A stretch of DNA of 64,000 nt, from assembly GCF_027942865.1 (NCBI RefSeq), contig NC_134513.1:38831429-38895428 (forward strand), written 5' to 3'. Position numbers and translations under genes: made by a program. The number at the start of each line of letters is the position of its first letter. Positions within the stretch are counted from its first letter, which is position 1. Below the pieces are notes generated by a model, which searched no databases, was not told the origin of the DNA, and saw nothing but the letters and a program-made list of their open reading frames with translations. Shown here piece after piece: positions 54,660-64,000 of the stretch. The stretch comes from Odontesthes bonariensis. Lineage: Eukaryota > Chordata > Actinopteri > Atheriniformes > Atherinopsidae.

Positions 54660-55740
54660 TCCGGGTGGTACTGCACTCTAGGGGCGCCAACGAAGCAGTG
54701 CAGAGCACGCCGAACTCTCTGGTGATACTATGAAATCCACCTTAGATGCAGCCATTGCTTTTGATAGAATTTTTTATATTTTTTCATTTTAATTTTCCTA
54801 AAGGCAGGATAAATTATCCTTTCAAACGGCACTTGGTTTGATTTTTTAGACTCACTAGATTTGTTTAAAATACACATTTATTGTCAGTATTGCATCCCGA
54901 GTGACGTCACGCATGTGGCATCACTTTACGGCATGGTCAGTCCTAAGCGCTGAGCTAGCAGAGAGGGGTTAGCTCAAATAGTTACAGATTTCAGCACAGC
55001 CCTTTTACATACTCTCTGACTAGCCTCTGGTTTAGCTTTGGTTGTTGTTAGCAGCACCAGGTTAGCACTCTGGCACAGTAGACGAATGCCGTAAAGCAGC
55101 CGGTCGTAATCAGCCGTGCGTTATTCAGATTCCGTTAGCTAGATGCTAGCGGATACTGACTCGCAAATGCCAGACCTGTAAGAAAACAGAAAGCCATAAC
55201 TCCCAGGTTATTGTACTTTCGATATAAATCCACATCCCTCTGTCAGAAATCACAGTATTATTTTCAGGTTTCAGCCGCTAGCGGGGACATTTTTTGAGTT
55301 ATTAGCGCCAGCCCTATGGAAAATGGTCATTCTGCACTCGCTCGCCAGCGCCCCCAGAGAAAATCAACTGAACTGCAGCCATTTTTTTTATAACGGGGCG
55401 AATAGGAAGTGGAACGGCTGTCTGTAAAAGGGCTGTGACAGCAGCTCCGAACAGGAGATTCTTCAGTCTGAGTGCGCGTGCGTGTGCGCGGTCTGCTTGT
55501 TTGGAGCTGGTTTATCAAAGTGGGCGGAGTTTCACGGTCCCCTCCTTCACACAGATAAAATATAATCTGTAATCTATAATCTGTGCTCCTTCATGGTGAG
55601 TGACGCTGTGAAGCTCAGATTCACATACAGCACTTGAATGAAGCGTTACTAAATATTAAACTCATCAGCAATTTAAAAATAACATGTGATGAGTTAACAT
55701 CAGTGACGTATGACAGATAAGCTCCTCCCACCAGCGGAAG
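54660..55740. other. lamtor4-atp6v1f intergenic region
   Basis: No exon is recognised. A 13-bp inverted pair, cagcccttttaca (54999-55011) and tgtaaaagggctg (55423-55435), may mark the remains of a transposon. The rest is unassigned. Confidence 0.4.
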
Positions 55741-55825
55741 TGACGGTCAGCTGACCTGCTCACATGACCGCAGCCCGTCGGACAGTGAAGCGTCTCTGCT
55801 CCGTGACACAGGACAACAGCGAGTG
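55732..55825 (+). promoter_or_regulatory. atp6v1f: atp6v1f promoter motifs (ETS, E-boxes)
   Basis: agcggaagtgac at 55734-55745 is an ETS-type site; gtcagctgac (55746-55755) and tcacatgac (55760-55768) are E-boxes close to the CLEAR pattern. All lie within 100 bp upstream of the start codon. Binding is inferred only. Confidence 0.45.
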
Positions 55826-57089
55826 ATGGCGGGTCGCGGGAAGCTGATCGCCGTTATCGGTGACGAGGACACGTGCACGGGCTTCCTGCTCGGCGGTATC
55901 GGTGAACTGAACAAGAACCGGAAACCCAACTTCCTGGTGGTGGAGAAGGACACGAGCATCACGGAGATCGAGGAGACGTTCAAGTGAGGCCCTTCACATG
56001 CTCGCGCGCACGCACATCTGATTATTTATCTCATTTTAAAGTGACTGTCACGTGTTGTAGAATCTTGATAATCAACATGAACGATGACGTCATTGCCGTG
56101 GTCTTCAGAACCGAGCACGTTATTTTGATGAAATTCTGAATGGAGTCTGGTTTGTTTGGACCCAACATGTCCTTCTGCTGTGTAACTGTGAGCGGCCCGA
56201 ATCTCCAACCAGACTCCATTCAGAAATGTGGTGTTTTTAGAAGAACTCATCCATGAGATTCAGAGGAATTTGTTCTGAGTTCTTTCTGTCACTTCTCTGT
56301 ACTCTGCCAAAGTCAATAAAAAAAAAAAACATTTTAGTGGTCGTTAATGTCTGGTGCAACTTCATCTCTGATCAGTTTTACACCAATGCAGGCCTTTAAT
56401 CATGAAGGTAATGGTGAATTGGGTAAAACTTTAAGGCAGTTTGGTGCTGTGTTAGTGTGAAATGACTTGAAGGTTTTCCAACATGAGGACCGTCCTCAGG
56501 TCTGTGAACATGAATTCATCGTCTGCACTGCAGGTGTAAAGAGAAAGAACCATATCCCTGTTAGCAGTGTCATTACACCACTATATAACTACACAAAGAT
56601 ACTTTTTTTTTTAGTTTTTAAAGAATAAAAATAATCCGTCCTGAGCATTTCAGTGTCTGAGTTGAAAGATGTTTCATTTATAGGAAAGACCCTTTGTTCT
56701 CGTGATTAAACGGTAGTTAGTTGTTCAGCTGACAGGAATATTAATGGAGTTTCTATTTTTGAGCATCAGTACTTCTGGTTTCCAGCGGTCTTGCTTTGAT
56801 CTCCTGATAATGAATCATGACCTGAACCAGCATGAATGGATCTGAGTGGAGTCTGGTGTCGCTGACTGAACCTCTTCCTCTCTGCAGGAGTTTCTTGGCA
56901 CGGAACGACATCGGCATCATCCTGATCAACCAGTTCATCGCTGAGATGATCCGCCACGCCATCGACGCGCATATGCAGTCCATCCCGGCGGTGCTGGAGA
57001 TCCCGTCCAAAGAGCATCCCTACGACGCGTCCAAGGACTCCATCCTGCGCCGCGCTAAGGGCATGTTCTGTGCCGAAGACTTCCGTTAG
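55826..57089 (+). CDS. atp6v1f: V-type proton ATPase subunit F, 2 coding exons
   Basis: Subunit F sits in the central rotor stalk of the cytosolic V1 sector of the V-ATPase, which acidifies lysosomes, endosomes and Golgi. Exons 55826-55983 and 56888-57089 join (phase 2) to 360 nt, 119 aa, equal to human. The protein runs [16 protein letters not shown], then [51 protein letters not shown] and ends AEDFR, with near-identity to vertebrate orthologues. The start ATG is preceded by gagtg and follows the conserved length. The 904-bp intron holds no gene but has a 19-bp-stem hairpin at 56134-56225. Confidence 0.95.
56134..56225. repeat. 19-bp-stem hairpin in atp6v1f intron
   Basis: ttctgaatggagtctggtt at 56134-56152 pairs perfectly with 56207-56225 around a 54-nt loop. 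The loop is long for a microRNA precursor; a small fold-back element is more likely. Confidence 0.6.
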
Positions 57090-57276
57090 AGCTGTGGGAC
57101 CCCCTGCCCCCTCCAGAGATCAGATGTTGTGTTCTGCATGATGTGTTGTTTCCAGGAAGTGGAGGCTCATGTGATTAGGTCTCGTTGTGTTTTCCTTCCT
57201 CTCAGATTAAACCTGCTGTTTTTGCTCTCTTCAGTGTTTGTTCCAGATGTGTTAACTTATAAAAGATGTTGGATGA

Positions 57277-57282
57277 AATAAA
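57277..57282 (+). terminator. atp6v1f: atp6v1f polyadenylation signal
   Basis: AATAAA 188 bp after the stop, followed by a tgttcctggtggtgaagttg GT-rich element. Confidence 0.8.
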
Positions 57283-57299
57283 AATGTTCCTGGTGGTGA

Positions 57300-58190
57300 A
57301 GTTGTTTTCTTCGCTGTGTCGGTACGGTTGGTCTAAACTAACCGAGTTCTTCTAAATGAGTCGGTAAAACTAAAGAAAACAGGAGGAAACCAGCTTTTAA
57401 ATTCAACTCAAATCAGCTTGGCTGAAATACAGAAAATGGAAATAAGATAAATGTAAGCTAAAGCCAAAGCAGAAGCAATAAAAAAAGAACAAACTCACCT
57501 ACAGAAAACACGACGAAATCTTTTTTATTCTTGAACTCTAGAGAAATGGAAAGGGTTCATGGCTGTATGCAGAGATGGACACAAACGCCTCAAAGCGCAC
57601 AAGTTGTGCCTTTAAGAGACCATCCATTTATTCTGATTGACGTGTTTGGAAGCTGTTTCCATAGCAACGCAAACATCACAACAGACGGACGAGGTTGGAG
57701 CTGCAGATGTGAGCTGAGAACAGCACTGAGTCTCCTTCAGCCACATCCGAAAAAGTCCCGTCTTGGGAAGGCGACGCCATGCGCTCGGAACCAGGTTGAT
57801 GCAAAGCTGCCACAAACTGCTCTGTGACCTCACTGAACAAAGTGTCTGCTCTGTAAGTGAATCTAATAAAGCCTGGGCCCACACGCCTCTGCAGAATGAT
57901 GAATAACCTTCCACTTCCATCTCACCGGAGATCTACAGCTAGAATCCTTCTAAATGTCCCGGGCTGCACTCAGACCTGATGAAACTCTTCTCTTCTGGCT
58001 CCTTATACATGAAACCTGTTCTTGTTTCACATAGTTTTTAACTGGAGGAGAAACATCGATTCAGCTCATTTTTTAGAATTTCTATTGATGTGAAACTTTT
58101 GTGTAAAATTGTATTTTAGTCTGGATCTAAACTCCCTGGAGGAGGAGGTCTCCTTCTCAAAGGGACCTTTCCGGTCAGATAAATGGACTG
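57300..58190. other. atp6v1f to next gene, intergenic
   Basis: Nothing could be firmly assigned. A minus-strand frame around 57676-57882 reads like ordinary protein (GPGFIRFTYRAD, then EQFVAALHQPG) but has no splice-site context that I can defend, so it is not called as an exon. Confidence 0.4.
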
Positions 58191-58192
58191 AG

Positions 58193-58203
58193 CGATAAAA
58201 AGA
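58193..58203 (+). promoter_or_regulatory. TATA box of the secreted-protein gene
   Basis: cgataaaaaga lies about 165 bp upstream of the ATG at 58358, so a start near 58225 is expected with a short 5' UTR. A GGGACCTTTCC box at 58162-58172, one base longer than a standard NF-kB site, lies 20 bp further upstream. A TATA promoter suits a regulated gene, unlike the TATA-less neighbours. Confidence 0.45.
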
Positions 58204-58357
58204 GCTCGGGGACCTTCAGTGAAGGAGAGAAAACACGGAGCTGTTTGGGTTGTGATGTGGAAACTGATTCCAGCTGACCTCAGAGCAGCTGCTGACGCTA
58301 TAAGAGCAGAGCTGCGTCTGTCGGAGGAAGTCTGCTCGGTCTCTGCTTCTGACCGCC

Positions 58358-60461
58358 ATGATGGTGACCGCCGTGCTGATGATGGTGGTGATGGCGTGCG
58401 TCTCTGCTGGTCCTCTTCCTGCTCTGCCTGAGCACTCCAGGTGAGGCCTGACCTGCAGGGTCTCATTTCACCACAGGGTCACATGCGTTCATGTCATGGT
58501 TGAATGTTGTGTTTAGTGTTTGTGACGTTCCTCAATGCTCTGAGTGTTGTTCGGTTCTCTATCGTTTTAAGTTTACCAGTTACCAATCATAGCCGATCAC
58601 ACATATGTCCCGGGTTAGGGTTACCCTTGGTGTGAGCCAACTGTTCAGAGCGGGACCTCGGGCACTGAAAGGTAATTAAGTGGTTGGTCGGGGGGTTAGG
58701 GTTATGGTTATAGGAGAATTTCCCTGTGAATATGAACATGAGATACAGAAGCAGCAGCCGGCCCAGCCTAACCCAGCCTAACCCTAACCCTTACCCTTCT
58801 TCTATGCGCAGAGAACAGTGGACAAACCTGATGGTGATGTTAAAGGTCTTAAACATTTTTTGGGTTCACATAGTATTAATTCTGAGATTTGATAGTGTTT
58901 ATTTTATGGTTCAGGGTTTACGGTCACACTATGATTTTCAGTTCTAGGTGAACATGTTTTAATGGATTGTTTTAGTTTGTTTTAATAATTTGGTGTTAAC
59001 TATGTGTTGTGAGAGTTTAGGTTATTTCTTTATTGAATCACTGATAAGTGATTTCAGGGGGGATTATGTAGGAGTAGCAGGGCCGTGACACGGCTGGAAC
59101 CACATGTTGTTTAGGACCAAAATGAACTCTGTTCATGATTAAGATGTAGCAGCATTCTCAGACAGCAGGCCCCAGATACAGATTGGGTTTGGGCCACATA
59201 CACACAGAATGATATCAGGAGGTAGAAGAAGATCTCACAGACTGAGGTCATTGGGAATTTCCCTGCATGCTGAAATGTTCATGTCTCTGTGTGGTTCTGA
59301 TCAATAAATTCCCCAGAAGAGGATCCAGTCCTCTGATCACTGAAACGTTGTTCTGTTTGCAGGCGTGACGAGGTGGACCTGCTTGGTGACAACCTGACAA
59401 ACGCCACCAGGTGAGTCAGGTGGAATCTTTTTTTAGAGGATTTATTTGACCTCTTTACATTCTCCATCTTTGACTGAAAACAGTGAGATGATGAAAACAC
59501 TGACTCATCCTCAGGTGATCAAAGGTCAGAGACAGCAGAGGTTACTCTGCTGAAACGTCTTCGTTGGATCAATAAGACAATAAAACAACATTCCTGTAAC
59601 AATTTGAGTTCAACTTGAGTCCCATCAGGTCTTTCATGTTCTGGTGTCTCTTGGTTTCAGCTTGTTTTTAATCAGTTTGATGTTTTTTCTTGTAAAATAC
59701 TGGTTGGACGCAGGTCCAATCCTGAGATACTGTTAAATCAGCTCAGAGATAAATCTTAAACCATGAGAACAAAAGATTTCACCTTTGAATGGAACAACAC
59801 ATGAAGTCATAAAAACATCTAGAATGTTTCATTCGGACAGAAAAGAAGTCAGAAGCACTTATGTGACAGGCTCATGTTTTGGGTCACTTGTTCCGAAGCT
59901 TCCCATCATGTGTCTGGACCAATAAGGATGCTTGTTTTGAGCTAAACACTGTTATCCCCACCTCTACAGTGTGCTGCGGACTGATCACATGACTATGGGT
60001 GACCCAAAAGGCTGTATGTGTGAAACCACATGAGCATCATGGACTGAGCTCTGTTTTCTGAAAGCTTGTTAATCCAACTGAATGATATGATCGCACGCAC
60101 ACACCAACATGTGAACAGTGGGCTGGTCTCAGGTGTCAGAACAACACAATGTTTGAACCCAGAACTTCAGGTGTGGGTCAGATTCATGTTCTCAGATCAG
60201 CTTCACCATTCTGTTTACAAACCTGTTCTGGTTCTGGTTTCAGCTTCCCAGTCCAGTTTGATCAGAACGTCAACAACTCATCGAATTTCACCAGGTCGGT
60301 GTTCAGTGTGTAAACCTGAGTAATACAGAGGCTCATAAGAAAAGTTACTGATTTGACCTGTTTCAGGACAGAAAAAATTAATCCAGTTTGATAAGTGAGT
60401 TGTGTTTTCTCAGGGACTTTGGACAAAGACAGGACCAGAACATAACCGCTGCCATATTCAT
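58358..60461 (+). CDS. Unrecognised probable secreted glycoprotein, first four exons (3' end not found)
   Basis: I do not recognise this gene. Exon 1 (58358-58440) encodes a signal-peptide-like start: two Met, a hydrophobic run with VLMMVVMACVSA, then GPLPALPEHS; it ends in phase 2 at a gtgagg donor. Three small exons follow with good acceptors and the same phase: 59363-59410 (48 nt, RDEVDLLGDNLTNAT), 60244-60294 (51 nt, FPVQFDQNVNNSSNFT) and 60414-60461 (48 nt, DFGQRQDQNITAAIF). Each carries at least one N-glycosylation sequon, and junction codons are Arg, Ser or Arg. Donors are gtgagtc, gtcggt (weak) and gtgagt. All are symmetric, so exons could be gained or skipped freely. No later exon is visible because the satellite from 60.6 kb follows. 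The signal and the matching phases support a real gene; identity is open. Confidence 0.5.
58610..58800. repeat. Telomere-like and CCTAACC motifs in the intron
   Basis: gggttagggttaccc at 58612-58626, gggggttagggttatggtta at 58692-58711 and cagcctaacccagcctaacc at about 58767-58786 are short telomere-like tracts in both orientations. The last shares the aacccagcc core of the large array at 60.6-64 kb. Confidence 0.6.
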
Positions 60462-60606
60462 GTGAGTATGCTGCACACCTGTGTGTTTCAGGGACTTATG
60501 AGCTCTGTCTGATCTCACAACAGCAGGAAAATATAACAGCAACAACAATAAAAATCTAAAGATAACAAACCAGTTTAAAGATAAAATGAAACAAACAGAA
60601 CCGACC

Positions 60607-63600
60607 AACCCCAACCCCAACCCAACCCAACCCAACCTTAACCCAGCCCAGCCCAACCCAACCCAACCCAACCTTAACCCAGCCCAGCCCAACCCAGCCC
60701 AACCCAACCCAACCCAACCTTAACCCAGCCCAGCCCAACCCAGCCCAACCCAACCCAACCCAACCTTAACCCAGCCCAGCCCAACCCAACCCAACCCAAC
60801 CCAACCCAACCTTAACCCAGCCCAGCCCAACCCAACCCAACCCAACCTTAACCCAGCCCAGCCCAACCCAGCCCAGCCCAACCCAACCCAACCCAACCCA
60901 ACCTTAACCCAGCCCAGCCCAACCCAACCCAACCCAACCTTAACCCAGCCCAGCCCAACCCAACCCAACCCAACCTTAACCCAGCCCAGCCCAACCCAGC
61001 CCAACCCAACCCAACCCAACCTTAACCCAGCCCAGCCCAACCCAACCCAAAACAACCCAACCCAACCCAACCTTAACCCAGCCCAGCCCAACCCAACCCA
61101 ACCCAACCTTAACCCAGCCCAGCCCAACCCAACCCAACCCAACCTTAACCCAGCCCAGCCCAACCCAGCCCAACCCAACCCAACCCAACCTTAACCCAGC
61201 CCAGCCCAACCCAACCCAACCTTAACCCAGCCCAGCCCAACCCAGCCCAACCCAGCCCAGCCCAACCCAACCCAACCCAACCCAACCTTAACCCAGCCCA
61301 GCCCAACCCAACCCAACCCAACCTTAACCCAGCCCAGCCCAACCCAACCCAACCTTAACCCAGCCCAGCCCAACCCAGCCCAACCCAACCCAACCCAACC
61401 CAACCTTAACCCAGCCCAGCCCAGCCCAACCCAACCCAACCGTAACCCAGCCCAGCCCAACCCAGCCCAACCCAACCCAACCCAACCTTAACCCAGCCCA
61501 GCCCAACCCAACCCAACCTTAACCCAGCCCAACCCAACCCAACCTTAACCCAGCCCAGCCCAACCCAACCCAACCTTAACCCAGCCCAGCCCAGCCCAAC
61601 CCAGCCCAACCCAACCTTAACCCAGCCCAGCCCAACCCAACCCAACCCAACCCAACCTTAACCCAGCCCAGCCTAACCCAACCCAACCTTAACCCAGCCC
61701 AGCCCAACCCAACCCAACCCAACCTTAACCCAGCCCAGCCCAACCCAACCCAACCTTAACCCAGCCCAACCCAACCCAACCTTAACCCTGCCCAGCCCAA
61801 CCCAACCCAACCTTAACCCAGCCCAGCCCAACCCAGCCCAACCCAGCCCAGCCCAGCCCAACCCAACCCAACCCAACCCAACCCAACCCAGCCCAGCCCA
61901 ACCCAACCCAACCTTAACCCAGCCCAACCCAACCCAATCTTAACCCAGCCCAGCCCAACCCAGCCCAACCCAACCCAGCCCAGCCCAGCCCAACCCAGCC
62001 CAGCCCAGCCCAACCCAACCCAACCTTAACCCAGCCCAGCCCAACCCAACCTTAACCCAGCCCAGCCCAACCCAGCCCAACCCAGCCCAACCCAGCCCAG
62101 CCCAACCCAACCCAACCCAACCCAACCCAACCCAACCTTAACCCAGCCCAGCCCAACCCAGCCCAACCCAACCTTAACCCAGCCCAGCCCAACCCAACCC
62201 AACCTTAACCCAGCCCAGCCCAACCCAACCCAACCTTAACCCAGCCCAGCCCAACCCAGCCCAACCCAACCCAACCCAACCTTAACCCAGCCCAGCCCAG
62301 CCCAACCCAACCTTAACCCAGCCCAGCCCAACCCAACCCAACCCAACCTTAACCCAGCCCAGCCCAACCCAGCCCAACCCAACCCAACCCAACCCAACCC
62401 AACCTTAACCCAGCCCAGCCCAACCCAACCCAACCCAACCTTAACCCAGCCCAGCCCAACCCAACCCAACCCAACCTTAACCCAGCCCAGCCCAACCCAG
62501 CCCAACCCAACCCAACCCAACCTTAACCCAGCCCAGCCCAACCCAACCCAACCCAACCCAACCCAACCCAACCTTAACCCAGCCCAGCCCAACCCAACCC
62601 AACCCAACCTTAACCCAGCCCAGCCCAACCCAACCCAACCCAACCTTAACCCAGCCCAGCCCAACCCAGCCCAACCCAACCCAACCCAACCCAACCTTAA
62701 CCCAGCCCAGCCCAACCCAACCCAACCTTAACCCAGCCCAGCCCAACCCAGCCCAACCTTAACCCAACCCAACCTTAACCCAGCCCAGCCCAACCCAACC
62801 CAACCCAACCCAACCCAACCTTAACCCAGCCCAGCCCAACCCAACCCAACCCAACCTTAACCCAGCCCAGCCCAACCCAACCCAACCCAACCTTAACCCA
62901 GCCCAGCCCAACCCAGCCCAACCCAACCCAACCCAACCCAACCTTAACCCAGCCCAGCCCAACCCAACCCAACCTTAACCCAGCCCAGCCCAACCCAGCC
63001 CAACCCAGCCCAGCCCAACCCAACCCAACCCAACCCAACCTTAACCCAGCCCAGCCCAACCCAACCCAACCCAACCTTAACCCAGCCCAGCCCAACCCAA
63101 CCCAACCTTAACCCAGCCCAGCCCAACCCAGCCCAACCCAACCCAACCCAACCCAACCTTAACCCAGCCCAGCCCAGCCCAACCCAACCCAACCGTAACC
63201 CAGCCCAGCCCAACCCAGCCCAACCCAACCCAACCCAACCTTAACCCAGCCCAGCCCAACCCAACCCAACCCGACCTTAACCCAGCCCAGCCCAACCCAA
63301 CCGAACCTTAACCCAGCCCAGCCCAACCCAACCCAACCTTAACCCAGCCCAGCCCAACCCAGCCCAACCCAACCTTAACCCAGCCCAGCCCAACCCAACC
63401 CAACCCAACCCAACCTTAACCCAGCCCAGCCTAACCCAACCCAACCTTAACCCAGCCCAGCCCAACCCAACCCAACCCAACCTTAACCCAGCCCAGCCCA
63501 ACCCAACCCAACCTTAACCCAGCCCAACCCAACCCAACCTTAACCCTGCCCAGCCCAACCCAACCCAACCTTAACCCAGCCCAGCCCAACCCAGCCCAAC

Positions 63601-64000
63601 CCAGCCCAGCCCAGCCCAACCCAACCCAACCCAACCCAACCCAACCCAACCCAACCCAACCCAGCCCAGCCCAACCCAACCCAACCTTAACCCAGCCCAA
63701 CCCAACCCAATCTTAACCCAGCCCAGCCCAACCCAGCCCAACCCAACCCAACCCAGCCCAGCCCAACCCAGCCCAGCCCAGCCCAACCCAACCCAACCTT
63801 AACCCAGCCCAGCCCAACCCAACCCAACCTTAACCCAGCCCAGCCCAACCCAGCCCAACCCAGCCCAACCCAGCCCAGCCCAACCCAACCCAACCCAACC
63901 CAACCCAACCTTAACCCAGCCCAGCCCAACCCAGCCCAACCCAACCTTAACCCAGCCCAGCCCAACCCAACCCAACCTTAACCCAGCCCAGCCCAACCCA
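60607..64000. repeat. C-rich pentamer-based satellite, open at the window end
   Basis: The array is a mixture of ccaac and ccagc pentamers punctuated every 30-60 bp by a cttaacccagcccagccc marker. On the minus strand this gives runs of GGGTT and GGGCT, ideal for four-stranded G-quadruplexes. Open minus-strand frames with GWAGLGWVGL text are by-products. A block at about 61.19-62.02 kb is repeated at about 62.94-63.79 kb (offset near 1.75 kb), showing a higher-order level. It lies directly after the fourth exon of the secreted-protein gene and does not end in the window. Confidence 0.95.

Noticed and set aside
56134-56225. microRNA precursor in the atp6v1f intron
   Set aside because: The stem is only 19 bp with a 54-nt loop, unlike a normal pre-miRNA.
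57531-57920. Possible exon (frame with GPGFIRFTYRAD) between atp6v1f and the secreted gene
   Set aside because: Protein-like in one frame but open on both strands, no defensible acceptor and donor pair, and no recognised family.
60378-63996. GWAGLGWVGLGW glycine/tryptophan-rich frames
   Set aside because: Translation of the pentamer satellite; many overlapping equivalents and no non-repeat sequence.

Overview
The window looks like a gene-rich piece of a teleost (probably percomorph) fish genome. Genes have short exons with GT-AG introns and their proteins are most like vertebrate orthologues. The spaces between are packed with typical fish transposons (Harbinger, hAT, Tc1/mariner, ISL2EU-like, non-LTR and SINE pieces) and many minisatellites. 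No bacterial, organelle or viral genome features were seen.

Layout, left to right. 1-1.85 kb: dispersed repeats and a 195-bp-armed palindrome. 1.96-17.4 kb (minus): lta4h, 19 coding exons, 614 aa; its intron 4 is about 10 kb of satellite. 17.4-18.4 kb: head-to-head promoter region. 18.4-37.2 kb (plus): dennd6b, 20 coding exons, 571 aa, with a Harbinger element in intron 6, a LINE piece in intron 12 and a several-level nest of DNA transposons in intron 19. 37.5-39.9 kb (minus): gcc1, tail-to-tail with dennd6b. 41.4-53.2 kb (plus): arf5, 6 exons, 180 aa, with a 3.2-kb minisatellite in intron 3 and transposons in introns 2 and 5. 53.8-54.5 kb (minus): lamtor4, 100 aa. 55.8-57.1 kb (plus): atp6v1f, 119 aa. 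58.2-60.5 kb (plus): start of an unrecognised gene for a probable secreted glycoprotein made of 48-51 nt exons. 60.6 kb to the window end: a C-rich pentamer satellite (G-rich on the minus strand) that is not closed.

How the genes relate. DENND6B (Rab14 exchange factor family), GCC1 (GRIP golgin), ARF5 (Golgi/ERGIC GTPase), LAMTOR4 (Ragulator) and ATP6V1F (V-ATPase) all act on Golgi or endolysosomal membranes. gcc1-arf5-atp6v1f matches a human 7q32 neighbourhood. lta4h makes leukotriene B4 and appears to be a neighbour without a functional link. The genes are otherwise ordinary; the unusual content lies in the repeats, in one active-site substitution in lta4h, and in the uncharacterised last gene. 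I saw no evidence of a wholly new biological system. All exon calls were made by eye from splice sites, reading phase and remembered family sequences; no alignment or database search was run.
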